A DNA stretch of 64,000 bases. Source: Ammoniphilus sp. YIM 78166 (GTDB lineage Bacteria; Bacillota; Bacilli; Aneurinibacillales; RAOX-1). Where the stretch lies: contig NZ_SDLR01000001.1 of NCBI RefSeq assembly GCF_004522215.1, positions 806,001-870,000 of the forward strand, in the 5' to 3' direction. Below, piece by piece: positions 7,717-16,626 of the stretch (the stretch's first letter is position 1; every line of letters begins with the position of its first letter). The notes beneath the pieces were generated by a model. The model was not told the origin of the DNA. It made no database searches and saw only the letters and a program-made list of their open reading frames with translations. The position numbers were made by a program, and so were the translations under genes.

Positions 7717-8468
7717 GCGAGATACCCGGTATCTATGTTTTTTGTGCTTTTCAGGCTGATGTTCCGGAAGCCTTTGGCACAGCCATATTGAATGGCAATG
7801 AAACCCCCGTTTTTAGCCTTCGATACAAAGACATTGCGTTAGCGGTCTGTCAAGTTGACCAGGAAGTCTTGCCGACCAGAGAAAATTTAATGGCTCATCA
7901 GAAAGTCATAGCTAAAGTGATGGAAAAGCATGCCGTGGTACCCATGAGTTTCGGGAATGTTTTTCATGATGAAAAGAATGCGCTTTATATAACAGAGCAT
8001 CTTTACGAACAACTTCGAGAGTTGTTGCCTCATTTAGAGAATAAAATCGAGGTTGGATTAAAAATAGTGGCAGAGGAGCACTGGTTGCAAGAAGAATGGC
8101 AAAAGGATCCCACATTTAAAAAATGGAGTGGCAAAGGAACGCTACAGTCTGCTGGGGCATTTTATGACAGAATCACAATGGGGGAACTGGCGCAAAAGTT
8201 TTTCCTGTCTCTTCGAAGCAAGGTGGAGACAGACATTTATGTTCCCTTATCGGTACTTGCTGAATCTTCAAAGCTAAACGATGTACTTTCTGAAAAAATG
8301 CTCCTCAATGCTGCTTTCCTCATTGATCGCAATTTAGAAAAGGAATTTGATGAAAAAGTTAATAGTCTATTTGAGGAGTGGGAGGGCAAAGTGGTTTTTA
8401 AGTATAGTGGGCCTTGGCCCGCCTACAATTTTGTTAATATACGGCTCAAAATAGAAGGTAGCTCATGA
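7713..8468 (+). CDS. gvpF: Gas vesicle protein GvpF (GvpF/GvpL family)
   Basis: An accessory protein that binds GvpA during early assembly. The 251 residues open with GIYVFCAFQADVPE and end with the family's GPWPAYNFVNIRL signature. The ATGA overlap with gvpN and with gvpG downstream shows a tightly coupled operon. GvpL at 8709 is a paralogue with the same C-terminal GPWPPYHF signature. Confidence 0.92.
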   Translation: MSEIPGIYVFCAFQADVPEAFGTAILNGNETPVFSLRYKDIALAVCQVDQEVLPTRENLMAHQKVIAKVMEKHAVVPMSFGNVFHDEKNALYITEHLYEQLRELLPHLENKIEVGLKIVAEEHWLQEEWQKDPTFKKWSGKGTLQSAGAFYDRITMGELAQKFFLSLRSKVETDIYVPLSVLAESSKLNDVLSEKMLLNAAFLIDRNLEKEFDEKVNSLFEEWEGKVVFKYSGPWPAYNFVNIRLKIEGSS

Positions 8469-8692
8469 TACACAAACTTTTTACGTTACCGATACGGGCA
8501 CTACTTGTTCTTGGTGAAAAAGTTCAAGAGGAAGCAGAGAATGAGTTATATAACATTCAAAAACTGCAGCAACAACTGATCCAACTGCATATGATGTACG
8601 AAAACGGGGAAATCGCCCAGAACTTATATCAACAAAAGGAACAAGAGTTGCTTCAGAGATATAAAAAGGCGAAAGATCGGGAAAAGTCATAG
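8465..8692 (+). CDS. gvpG: Gas vesicle protein GvpG
   Basis: A small (75 residues) accessory protein of the gas vesicle assembly machinery. It has the family's N-terminal LFTLPIRALLVLGEKVQEEAE followed by a strongly helical, Gln/Glu/Lys-rich coiled coil. It overlaps gvpF by four bases (ATGA) and is followed by gvpL after a GGGAGGAGGAG site. Confidence 0.92.
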   Translation: MIHKLFTLPIRALLVLGEKVQEEAENELYNIQKLQQQLIQLHMMYENGEIAQNLYQQKEQELLQRYKKAKDREKS

Positions 8693-8708
8693 GGAGGAGG
8701 AGTACGTC

Positions 8709-9530
8709 TTGAGCACCCTTGCGCGGTCCATATACATGTATGGACTGATTCCAACAAAAGAAACAAAACAAACCGATATTCCTGTATTCAGTGGTATAGA
8801 TCACAGTAAAGGGTACTTGATAACCATTAGGGAAATATCGGCTATCGTTACAGAAGTGGATGCAACCGATTTCTCACAAGCACAGGTGGATACGCTAATA
8901 AAAAAAACCGAATGGCTGAGGGAAAAAGCCCTGCACCATCATGAGTGTATTGCACTCTTTCATAAGCTCTTTACCGTCTTCCCAATGACCTTTTGTACTG
9001 TATTCTCCAATCGGAACAATCTGATTGAGACGATGGACCAAAAATATGAAGAACTGGTAGAAAGATTAGCTTATCTTGAGCAAAAAGAGGAGTGGAACCT
9101 CAAACTATTCTGTAACCTAGATAGATTTAAAGCTTATGTTAGGCAGCATAATCCCGTCGTAGAGGATTATCAAGGCAAACTGCGTGGCATGTCGGCTGGA
9201 AAAAAATATATAATGCAGAAAAAACTCGAAGCGATTTTTAAAGCCGAATTGGAAAAAGAACAATGGAGAAGATGGGAAGTTGTCCATCAGGACCTTTTAG
9301 GTTGGGCGACCGATTCCCTCATCCGAAAGAACTGGGGTAAAGAGGTAACTCTTCGAGAGGAAGAGATGCTTTTTAATTATGATTACCTCGTCCATAAGGA
9401 TTGTTCGAGTCAATTTTTAGAGAGGGTGATTGAAAAGAAAACCCTTTTAGCAGAACTTGGATGGAGTTTGGAGATATCAGGCCCTTGGCCGCCTTATCAT
9501 TTTTCTAAGCATCAAAAGGGGGTCTCTTAA
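8709..9530 (+). CDS. gvpL: Gas vesicle protein GvpL (GvpF/GvpL family)
   Basis: Second GvpF/GvpL-family accessory protein, 273 residues, with the N-terminal YMYGLIP-type strand and the C-terminal GPWPPYHFSK signature. It starts with TTG at 8709, placed by a GGGAGGAGGAG site just upstream. A central Lys/Glu-rich helical region (about residues 100-200) resembles that of GvpL proteins. Confidence 0.9.
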   Translation: MSTLARSIYMYGLIPTKETKQTDIPVFSGIDHSKGYLITIREISAIVTEVDATDFSQAQVDTLIKKTEWLREKALHHHECIALFHKLFTVFPMTFCTVFSNRNNLIETMDQKYEELVERLAYLEQKEEWNLKLFCNLDRFKAYVRQHNPVVEDYQGKLRGMSAGKKYIMQKKLEAIFKAELEKEQWRRWEVVHQDLLGWATDSLIRKNWGKEVTLREEEMLFNYDYLVHKDCSSQFLERVIEKKTLLAELGWSLEISGPWPPYHFSKHQKGVS

Positions 9531-9532
9531 AG

Positions 9533-9724
9533 TTGGTAGAGGGTCATTTTAATGAAGACCTTACTTTGTTGGACCTGCTAGATGGGATTATTGATAAAGG
9601 AGCGGTACTAACTGGGGAATTGATCATATCAATTGCGGACATCGATCTAATTATTATTGATTTGAGATTACTTATTTCAACGATTGAGACGGTGATGAAA
9701 CAATATGAGTCGGATCAAACTTGA
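9533..9724 (+). CDS. gvpS: Gas vesicle protein GvpS (GvpA-like)
   Basis: A minor GvpA-family paralogue of 63 residues. The conserved core LLDLLDGIIDKGAVLTGELIISIADIDLIIIDLRLLIST matches GvpS and GvpM-like proteins rather than the main shell protein (I give it in part only: GIIDKGAVLTGELIISIAD). It starts with TTG at 9533 behind AAAGGGGG. Its 3' end overlaps gvpK by 20 bases. Confidence 0.87.
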   Translation: MVEGHFNEDLTLLDLLDGIIDKGAVLTGELIISIADIDLIIIDLRLLISTIETVMKQYESDQT

Positions 9725-9968
9725 GAGTAAAAGCGTGGAGCAGGGATTGGCAAAGTTAGTGTTAACCATAATAGAACTACTTCGGCAGTTATTGGAACGG
9801 CAGGCATTGCGAAGAATAGACCAAGGATCTCTCTCAGAAGATCAAATAGAACAACTAGGCTTAACCTTGATGAGGCTAGAGGAAAAAATGCTTGAGTTAA
9901 AGCTTATCTTCGGATTGGAAGAGGAAGAATTAAATATTGATCTAGGTCCGCTGGGGAAGCTGTTGTAG
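9705..9968 (+). CDS. gvpK: Gas vesicle protein GvpK
   Basis: Accessory protein needed for proper vesicle formation. Its 87 residues show the GvpK pattern: SVEQGLAKLVLTIIELLRQL, then EQLGLTLMRLEEKMLEL and a C-terminal LNIDLGPLGKLL. It starts within the end of gvpS (20-base overlap), and gvpJ starts two bases after its stop. Confidence 0.93.
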   Translation: MSRIKLESKSVEQGLAKLVLTIIELLRQLLERQALRRIDQGSLSEDQIEQLGLTLMRLEEKMLELKLIFGLEEEELNIDLGPLGKLL

Positions 9969-9970
9969 GT

Positions 9971-10285
9971 ATGGCCATTCAATCAACATCACAATCGAGT
10001 AACCTATTGGAAGTGTTGGAAAAAATATTAGACAAAGGTGTTGTTATTGCAGGAGACATCAAAATTTCTTTAGCCGATGTAGATCTGCTTACAATTAGGA
10101 TTCGATTATTAGTTGCTTCCGTAGATAAAGCGAGGGAAATTGGGCTAAATTGGTGGGAAAGCGATCCATATTATTCAGCTAAAGCAAATTATTTGCTAGA
10201 AGAAAATAAAAGATTGAGTAAACGAATACAGGAATTAGAATTGCTATCTGTAGTTGAAGACGATAAGAAAATAAAGGACCCGTAA
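9971..10285 (+). CDS. gvpJ: Gas vesicle protein GvpJ (GvpA-like, C-terminal extension)
   Basis: A GvpA-family minor protein of 104 residues. The first 60 carry the GvpA fold ([19 protein letters not shown]); a C-terminal extension contains a helical ENKRLSKRIQELELL stretch. Last gene of the operon, followed by a hairpin. In Bacillus megaterium the equivalent order is N-F-G-L-S-K-J; the T and U genes known there are not seen here. Confidence 0.88.
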   Translation: MAIQSTSQSSNLLEVLEKILDKGVVIAGDIKISLADVDLLTIRIRLLVASVDKAREIGLNWWESDPYYSAKANYLLEENKRLSKRIQELELLSVVEDDKKIKDP

Positions 10286-10291
10286 GGGTCC
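10276..10291. terminator. Hairpin between gvpJ and the convergent regulator
   Basis: GGACCC-GTAA-GGGTCC overlaps the end of gvpJ. On the reverse strand it is followed by TTTATTTTC, so it suits the regulator gene ending at 10294 better than gvpJ. Confidence 0.55.
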
Positions 10292-10293
10292 CC

Positions 10294-11511
10294 TTAGGCA
10301 AAGGTTGAAATCGCATTCAACTTCCGATAAAGCGTGTTTCGGCCGATATTTAACATCTTGGCCGCCCGGCTGATGTTGCCATTGGTTTGTTTTAGTACCT
10401 GCTCTATAAGCTGCAGCTCATGTTCTTTGATGCTTGTGACAGGTTCTATTGCAACCGATTCCACTTGCGGGCAGCAAATCGACTGAAGAAGAGACCTTGT
10501 GATCGGCTGGCCATCGGCAAGAAGAGCAGCTTGTTGTAGGACATTTTGAAGCTCTCTAAAATTCCCGGACCAGGTGTGGCTCAAAATAAACTGTTGGGCG
10601 TCGTCTTGTAGAACGGCTTTTTCCCGCAGGAAGGGCAGCTTGGACAAGACATGCTCCGCCAGCAGAATTAAGTCTTGCCGATCCCGCAAGGCTGGCAGCT
10701 TTAAGTTGAAGCCATTTAAACGAAAGTATAAGTCGGCACGGAAGCGTCCAGCTTCAATTTCTTTTTGCAGGTCCTTGTGTGTAGCAGCAATGATTCGGAC
10801 ATCAATCGGTCTCGGCGAGATGCCGCCAATCCGAGTCACGCAACGCTCCTGTAACACGCGAAGTAAGGTGGCTTGTGCCGTTAAGGGCATATCTCCAATC
10901 TCGTCTAAGAAGAGGGTTCCTCCGTTGGCTGCTTCAAATTTTCCGGCTTGTCCGTTGCTCTTCGCGCCCGTAAAGGCGCCTTTCTCATAACCAAACAGTT
11001 CACTTTCTAACAGACTTTCTGGGATAGCGCTGCAATTGAGGGCAATGAAGGACTTGTCTGCACGTGGGCTTGCCCCGTGAATGGATTGGGCGAAAAGCTC
11101 TTTTCCCGTTCCGCTTTCCCCGTTAATGAGCAGACTGATATCAATCCTAGCGACCTTCTGGGCAATGGCGATGGTTTCTCTCATATGGGGATCGTCTTGT
11201 ATAATATCGGAAAAGTGATATTGGTTCGTCAGGGTGTCTTTCGTTTTTTGAGTTTCTCCCTGCAGGATGGCTATGGACGAACCGTCAAGGTGACGAGTGG
11301 AGAAGACGACGTTCTTGCAGGCATATTTTTCTTGCTGATCCAGTTTGGTCATTAAGCCGGTAATGGCTTGCCCGAGAACGTCTTCTTCGGACCATCCGAG
11401 GGCAAACTTGGTTGCAGGATTAATGCGAACCACTCGACCCTTATCGTTGAGTGTAATCAGAGGAGATGGGTGCTGATCAAAAATAAATTCAAGATCTTTT
11501 ATGATAGTCAT
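10294..11511 (-). CDS. Sigma-54-dependent PAS-AAA-Fis transcriptional activator
   Basis: An enhancer-binding activator for RpoN-dependent promoters. An N-terminal PAS domain (about residues 5-85) precedes the AAA+ core with Walker A GESGTGKELFAQ near residue 131, the sigma-54-contacting GAFTGA loop near residue 179 and Walker B GTLFLDEIGDM near residue 200. A Fis-type helix-turn-helix ends the protein (NGNISRAAKMLNIGRNTLYRK). No receiver domain, so it likely senses a small ligand or redox state. AGGAGGATTCG precedes the ATG at 11511. The terminator upstream separates it from the NtrC-type regulator. Confidence 0.9.
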   Translation of the reverse strand: MTIIKDLEFIFDQHPSPLITLNDKGRVVRINPATKFALGWSEEDVLGQAITGLMTKLDQQEKYACKNVVFSTRHLDGSSIAILQGETQKTKDTLTNQYHFSDIIQDDPHMRETIAIAQKVARIDISLLINGESGTGKELFAQSIHGASPRADKSFIALNCSAIPESLLESELFGYEKGAFTGAKSNGQAGKFEAANGGTLFLDEIGDMPLTAQATLLRVLQERCVTRIGGISPRPIDVRIIAATHKDLQKEIEAGRFRADLYFRLNGFNLKLPALRDRQDLILLAEHVLSKLPFLREKAVLQDDAQQFILSHTWSGNFRELQNVLQQAALLADGQPITRSLLQSICCPQVESVAIEPVTSIKEHELQLIEQVLKQTNGNISRAAKMLNIGRNTLYRKLNAISTFA

Positions 11512-11610
11512 CGAATCCTCCTGAGTGTTGAGTGATGTAACACTTATAAACTAAGCAAAATCCGTTCCAACTCAAACAAAGGGTAAACTTACTAAATTCA
11601 CAGGAGAATG

Positions 11611-11663
11611 ACAAAAAAACGGCAAATCTGAACGAAAAATCGTCCGCTGTGCCGTTTTTTTGT
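11611..11663 (-). terminator. Terminator after the NtrC-type regulator
   Basis: ACAAAAAAACGGCA (11611-11624) pairs with TGCCGTTTTTTTGT (11650-11663), a 14-bp stem whose left arm supplies a T-run on the reverse strand. It closes the adh-kinase-regulator operon before the PAS-type activator. Confidence 0.82.
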
Positions 11664-13102
11664 CAATTTTTCTCACTAAGAACATAACGAATCACGCGAT
11701 TCGTCAAATTTAACTTTTGGGATAACAGCTTTCGATTTCCGTTGGTCTCCAAAAGCCCCTTTTGTATAATCTTGCGGCCTACTTCGATTTCAATTTTTTT
11801 AATCTTTTTCATGACCTCTTGATAGTCTAGTTCATCAATGGAAGGCAGACGTTGTACAAAGTTCTCAATGAACTGATCGATTTCACCGTTGATCCCATCC
11901 TCTAACAAAACGGAGGGGATATTTGGTGAAGAGTTTTCCTTTTCCCAAAGCATGGTTGGAAGAAAGTCGGACCGTATGGTCTTACAGTCATGGATGGCAA
12001 TGGTCTGGTTTAGGATATTGATTAACTGACGGATATTCCCTGGCCAAGCATACGTTTTTAACACGTGTAGGGCGCTTGAGTCGATTTCGATTCTGCCCTC
12101 ATATTTTTTTTCCAGGTAATGGCGACAAATAAGGGGTATATCTTCTGCCCGTTCACGGAGAGGGGGGAGATGAAGCTTGACCCCCTCTAATCGATACAAC
12201 AGATCAGACCTGAACCGATGCTTTTCTACTTCTTCTTCTAGATTGCGATTAGTTGCAGCGATAAACCGAATATTGCTAGTAATGGGTGTCTCGCTGCCTA
12301 CGCGCATGAACTCCCCGGTTTCCATCGCCCGAAGCAGTTTGACTTGGATAGGGAAAGGAGACTCCCCGATTTCATCAAGGAAGAGGGTTCCTTGATGAGC
12401 GAGCTCAAAAAATCCCTTGCGTGTTTTCACGGCATGGGTAAAAGCGCCTTTTTCATGGCCAAACAGTTCACTTTCCATCAAAGAATCAGGGATAGCTCCA
12501 CAATTAATGCCGATAAAGGGACCCTGTGAACGCATGCTGGTCCCGTGGATAAAACGAGCCATCAATTCTTTTCCCGTACCTGTTTCCCCTTGGATGAGAA
12601 CATTGATGTTCTTTTTTGCTAGTTTATAAGCGATAGACATCAGATTCGCCAAGGGGCTAGAAGTAGAGTAAGTGATTCCATATTGCAGCGCATGATAGGA
12701 TAAGTCTTGTGGATCGTGTGTGGTGAATGAGTCCAGGATCGGGTTTAAAACATTTTCGAGTGCCTCTAGATCATCAAACGGCTTTTCCAAATAGTCTTTT
12801 GCACCGTTTTGAATAGCGGTGATCGCCGACTGAATGGTACTGTAGCCGGTCATGATGATGACCTCACAGGCTGGATATCTTTCCTTGAGTAAGGTTAGAA
12901 GCTCCAAGCCGTTGGCGTCTGGAAGCTTCAAATCTACCAAGGCTAGATGAAAGAGGGTAGCAGGATCCGAGAGAATGGCTTGAACCTCTCTACCGCTGTT
13001 GGCAATCCGAACTTCGCAGTTTTTTCCTTCCAGCAGATAGGTGAAAAAAGAAGTGACTTCCACTTCGTCATCAATCACAAGTACATGTCTTGTTTCTGTC
13101 AT
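11663..13102 (-). CDS. NtrC-family response regulator (REC-AAA-HTH) with a GAFTHA loop
   Basis: A two-component regulator of sigma-54 type. The receiver domain covers about residues 5-120 with phospho-acceptor Asp57 (ALVDLKLPDANG) and conserved DD at 11-12. The AAA+ core has Walker A GETGTGKELMAR near residue 176. The loop that normally reads GAFTGA reads GAFTHA (CAT codon), so the residue contacting sigma-54 region is altered. A helix-turn-helix ends the protein (GNRKLLSQKLNLTNRVIRYV). It overlaps the histidine kinase gene by four bases and is its likely partner. Confidence 0.88.
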   Translation of the reverse strand: MTETRHVLVIDDEVEVTSFFTYLLEGKNCEVRIANSGREVQAILSDPATLFHLALVDLKLPDANGLELLTLLKERYPACEVIIMTGYSTIQSAITAIQNGAKDYLEKPFDDLEALENVLNPILDSFTTHDPQDLSYHALQYGITYSTSSPLANLMSIAYKLAKKNINVLIQGETGTGKELMARFIHGTSMRSQGPFIGINCGAIPDSLMESELFGHEKGAFTHAVKTRKGFFELAHQGTLFLDEIGESPFPIQVKLLRAMETGEFMRVGSETPITSNIRFIAATNRNLEEEVEKHRFRSDLLYRLEGVKLHLPPLRERAEDIPLICRHYLEKKYEGRIEIDSSALHVLKTYAWPGNIRQLINILNQTIAIHDCKTIRSDFLPTMLWEKENSSPNIPSVLLEDGINGEIDQFIENFVQRLPSIDELDYQEVMKKIKKIEIEVGRKIIQKGLLETNGNRKLLSQKLNLTNRVIRYVLSEKN

Positions 13103-14376
13103 TGTTTAATCTCCTCGCTTGATATGGGGAGCATGATCGTAAATTGGGTATATTCTTGTTCTTTGCTCTCTACCTTGATTTGTCCATGGTGGGATTCAAT
13201 AATCCCCAAACTGACGGACAGTCCTAATCCGGTTCCCTTAAGATTTTCCTTCGTGGTGAAGAAGGGATGAAAGATCTTGCCCATATCTTCTTCCTTAATG
13301 CCTGAGCCATTGTCATGTACCGTGAGCGTAATATAGCTCTTCCCTTCCATAAACAATACGTCCGTTATTATTTGGATTAAAGCATTCTCCTTGTCTTGTA
13401 AGGCATCCCGGGCATTCAAGAGCAAATTAATCAGGACTTGCTCAATTTGCTGTCGGCTCCCTTTAAGGGGAGGGAGTTTCGGGTTCTTACTAATCTCAAC
13501 CATTACCCCGGATACCTTTAGCTGATAGCCAATCAGGCTGCAGACATCGTCAATGAGGCGGTCTACATCAATTTCTTCAAAGCGGTACTCATCCTGTCTG
13601 CTGAAGGTGAGAAGATTTTGGATAATTCTTTTGCTGCGAACACCGCACTGATAGACATCCTGTAGCATCCGGCTCGACCTTTCGTTTACCGTTTCCCTAA
13701 GTAGCAGTTGGGTGTTTCCGAGGATAGCTGTCAGCGGACTGTTCAGCTCATGGGCAACCCCTGCTGCCATTTCTCCGATTGCAGCCAGTTTCGCAGATTG
13801 GATAAGCTGGGCTTCTATTTTTACTTTTTCACAAACATCCTTATAAAGCAGAATATTTTCGATGGCCACGCCGGCATAATCTGCCACACTTCTAAAAAAC
13901 TGCCCTTCCTCTTTTGGATAGGAATGGTGGCTAAGCATGGTGAGAAATCCAATGGCCTTATCGGAATGGCTACGTAACAACACTGAGGCCCTATCGTAGT
14001 CAGGAAATTCTCGTTCTAGAAGTTGATTTAAGCGTTTGACAGACAGCTTATCGTCCATGTTCCAGGACCGATGCATTGACCATGTGGTTCCGCCTGGCAT
14101 TTCCATAGGGGCGATATAAAAAGATAAAGAAGAACGATCGACTAAAGTCAAGACGAGCAGCTTAAAGCTAATAACAGGGATTAACTGGACTGCTATATAT
14201 TCCGTAACCTCTTCCCAAGACATATTTACATGAATCCGTGTCAGTTGATTTAATACTTCTAGCTGCTTATTTTTTCGCTGCATCTCATGAACCAAATGGG
14301 TGAGTTCAACGTAATAGTTTTTTCTCGAAGATTGAATTCCTGTTAGTTTCTCAAGCATCTCGAGCTTCTTATCCAT
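13099..14376 (-). CDS. Soluble sensor histidine kinase (GAF, HisKA, HATPase)
   Basis: A cytoplasmic histidine kinase, 425 residues, no membrane segment. An N-terminal coiled coil and a GAF-like region (about residues 45-185, ending AIENILLYKDV) precede the HisKA phospho-acceptor His209 (GVAHELNSPLTAILGN). The ATPase domain shows the N box (LINLLLNARDAL) and G boxes (DNGSGI, GTGLGLSVS). Overlaps adh upstream by eight bases and the response regulator downstream by four, so all three are one operon. It probably senses an intracellular signal tied to the alcohol dehydrogenase. Confidence 0.9.
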   Translation of the reverse strand: MDKKLEMLEKLTGIQSSRKNYYVELTHLVHEMQRKNKQLEVLNQLTRIHVNMSWEEVTEYIAVQLIPVISFKLLVLTLVDRSSLSFYIAPMEMPGGTTWSMHRSWNMDDKLSVKRLNQLLEREFPDYDRASVLLRSHSDKAIGFLTMLSHHSYPKEEGQFFRSVADYAGVAIENILLYKDVCEKVKIEAQLIQSAKLAAIGEMAAGVAHELNSPLTAILGNTQLLLRETVNERSSRMLQDVYQCGVRSKRIIQNLLTFSRQDEYRFEEIDVDRLIDDVCSLIGYQLKVSGVMVEISKNPKLPPLKGSRQQIEQVLINLLLNARDALQDKENALIQIITDVLFMEGKSYITLTVHDNGSGIKEEDMGKIFHPFFTTKENLKGTGLGLSVSLGIIESHHGQIKVESKEQEYTQFTIMLPISSEEIKQ

Positions 14377-15535
14377 GAGACCCTCCGCGGAGAGCCTGCT
14401 TGAAGAGGATACCGACCTCTTTTTCCGTTAGATCGCGTGGGTTGGTAATCATGCAAGCATCCTGTATGGCATTTCGGCTAAGGGCCTCGATTTGATCCAC
14501 TTGTAGCCCGAGGATCGATAAGGATTCCGGGATCTCTAGATCCCTTGAGATTTCTTTGACCGCTTGAACCGCGCTGTGAGCAGCTTGGCTTAAGCTCATC
14601 CCTTCGGTGGAGATTCCAAATGCTTCTGCCATTTGCTTGTACTTATGCGGACAAGCAATCGCGTTGTACTCCATAACATAAGGTAGCAAGATCGCATTGG
14701 CCTCGCCGTGGGGTGTATCCAGAAAACCGCCCAGCTGATGGGACATGGCGTGTACAGCGCCAAGAATCGCGTTGGAGAACGCTATCCCAGCTTGCAGGCT
14801 CGCCATAGCCATAGCCTCTTTGGCTTCTTTGTTATATCGGCTGGCTGTAGAGGGTCGTAAATACTGGGAGATCAGCTTTATGGCATGGAGGGAATAGCCT
14901 TCAGTCAATGGTGTTGCAGCAAGGGAGATGTAGGATTCGATTGCATGGGTTAAGGCGTCCATTCCCGTGTTGGCGGTTAGGCGGCTATCTTTGCTCATCA
15001 GCGTTTCGGGATCGACAATGGCAATGTCAGGGATGAGAGATTTGGACACAATGGTCATTTTAAGCTTGCGAGTAGAATCTGTTATGATCGAGAATTGTGA
15101 AACTTCCGAGCCTGATCCCGCTGTGGTGGGAAGAACCACAATAGGGGGAAGCGGCCGTGAGATTTTATCCACGCCCTCATAATCGTGAATAGCTCCTCCA
15201 TTGGTCGAGAGCAGGGCTACCGCTTTTGCCGCGTCTAGGGCACTGCCTCCACCGATGCCCAATACGGCATTGCAGTGGCTATCTTTATATTCTACTAACC
15301 CTCTGTCGATTTCATAGTCTTTGGGGTTTGGAGTGCTGCCAAGCCATAGATGATAGTCAAGGCCGCTCTGTTCCACATACCTTATGGCTTCCTGCACCCA
15401 GCGTTGTTCGGCGATGCCTTTATCACTGACAATAAATACTTTCTCTGCACCTAAACGACAGAGGCTTTCTCCCACTTGACTGATGGAACCGCTGCCAAAG
15501 ATGATTTCCGGTGTGATAAACTTTGATATTTGCAT
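14369..15535 (-). CDS. Iron-containing alcohol dehydrogenase
   Basis: A type III, NAD(P)-dependent alcohol dehydrogenase of 388 residues. The nucleotide-binding GGGS is at residues 95-98 (GIGGGSALDAAKAVAL). The metal-binding region shows MDALTHAIESY and later VHAMSHQLGGFLDTPHGEAN, giving the expected Asp and three His ligands. It is first in an operon with a histidine kinase and an NtrC-type regulator, and lies divergent from an AraC regulator. GAGGAACTTC precedes the ATG at 15535. The substrate is not evident; 1,3-propanediol, lactaldehyde or ethanol-type alcohols are all possible. Confidence 0.9.
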   Translation of the reverse strand: MQISKFITPEIIFGSGSISQVGESLCRLGAEKVFIVSDKGIAEQRWVQEAIRYVEQSGLDYHLWLGSTPNPKDYEIDRGLVEYKDSHCNAVLGIGGGSALDAAKAVALLSTNGGAIHDYEGVDKISRPLPPIVVLPTTAGSGSEVSQFSIITDSTRKLKMTIVSKSLIPDIAIVDPETLMSKDSRLTANTGMDALTHAIESYISLAATPLTEGYSLHAIKLISQYLRPSTASRYNKEAKEAMAMASLQAGIAFSNAILGAVHAMSHQLGGFLDTPHGEANAILLPYVMEYNAIACPHKYKQMAEAFGISTEGMSLSQAAHSAVQAVKEISRDLEIPESLSILGLQVDQIEALSRNAIQDACMITNPRDLTEKEVGILFKQALRGGSHG

Positions 15536-15726
15536 GAAGTTCCTCCGTTTTCCTTTTCTCTCATTCTAAGACATGCAGACCCAGCCGCCAAGTATTTACA
15601 AAAAGTATTTTTATTGGACAAGCATGCCAGATTTTTATAATGATCTGTCATTTTGATTATAGATGGAATGTCTATAACCCTTTAAGCTTAAGATTAATAG
15701 AGCTAGGGTGAGGGGGCTTAAGGACC

Positions 15727-16581
15727 ATGACAGATATCGGAGAGCTGGTAAAAAGGCTGAATCGATTGGTGTTTTCTTTGTTGTTGGTAGGCCATAAGAA
15801 ATGTGATGCGACTTGGTACCAATCTCCCAGAGAGCATCCCTTTCATTCATTATGGCTTGTTGTCAAAGGGCGAGGGGAATTTACGATTGATGGAGTCCAC
15901 TATCCTGTCGAGCAGGGGAAGCTTTTCTTTTTTACTCCAGGTATGGTCTGCGAGAGGGTATCAAACCCGGAAAATCCCTTAGAATATTATTTTTTGAGGT
16001 TTTCTTTCGCAGAAGCACATCAAGATAAAGAGGACTGGCAGCTGCTATCCTCCAAAAGTCTCCAGTTTCCCTTACGAGGGATGTATTCGCTCCAGAACCC
16101 ATTGCCGATTATTAAGGTGGTTGAGCAATTGGATTATTACTGGAAGAGAAGAGGGTCCATCATTCAAATGAAACGCAAGATCTTTTTCCAAGAGCTTCTG
16201 CTACTCATTATGCAGGATCTACGGGTTCAAAAGATGGAAGGCGACACTAATATGATGCTTGATCGGACGATAGATTACATGGTGAACCACTATCAGGAAG
16301 CCGTCGCTCTGGAGAATCTGGCCAATATCGCGGGCCTAAGCTTAAGTCACTACTCACGACAGTTTAAAAAATATATGGGCTATACGCCCATGGAATATTT
16401 GACACATCTGAGAGTTGATCGTGCAAAAGAATTGCTCATATTATCTGATTATCGTTTGAAGGCGGTCGCGGAAAGTGTAGGCTACCAAGATGAGTTTTAT
16501 TTCAGCCGGGTGTTCAAGAAAATCGAAGGTGTTTCCCCGACAGAATTTGTAAAGCTAAACAAAATGAGACCGGCTACTTAG
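15727..16581 (+). CDS. AraC-family transcriptional regulator
   Basis: A 284-residue regulator: an N-terminal cupin-like effector domain (REHPFHSLWLVVKGRGEF near residue 40) and a C-terminal AraC pair of helix-turn-helix motifs (LENLANIAGLSLSHYSRQFK, then LKAVAESVGYQDEFYFSRVF). The effector is probably a sugar or related compound. It is divergent from the iron-dependent alcohol dehydrogenase, with 191 bases between, so adh is one candidate target; the convergent exporter is unlikely. Confidence 0.88.
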   Translation: MTDIGELVKRLNRLVFSLLLVGHKKCDATWYQSPREHPFHSLWLVVKGRGEFTIDGVHYPVEQGKLFFFTPGMVCERVSNPENPLEYYFLRFSFAEAHQDKEDWQLLSSKSLQFPLRGMYSLQNPLPIIKVVEQLDYYWKRRGSIIQMKRKIFFQELLLLIMQDLRVQKMEGDTNMMLDRTIDYMVNHYQEAVALENLANIAGLSLSHYSRQFKKYMGYTPMEYLTHLRVDRAKELLILSDYRLKAVAESVGYQDEFYFSRVFKKIEGVSPTEFVKLNKMRPAT

Positions 16582-16603
16582 CTCGTACAGGATAAATGGA
16601 AAG

Positions 16604-16625
16604 GGGTGGTCAAAAGCGACCACCC
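16604..16625. terminator. Hairpin between convergent genes
   Basis: GGGTGGTC (16604-16611) and GACCACCC (16618-16625) form an 8-bp GC-rich stem between the AraC gene and the convergent ABC exporter. The following T-tract is weak on both strands. Confidence 0.5.
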
Positions 16626-16626
16626 T

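Noticed and set aside
15574..15590. Possible sigma-54 promoter before the iron-dependent alcohol dehydrogenase (TTGGCGG...TGCA on the reverse strand)
   Set aside because: The gap between TGGC and TGC is nine bases rather than eight, and GG-N10-GC is not met. Spacing is strict for sigma-54.
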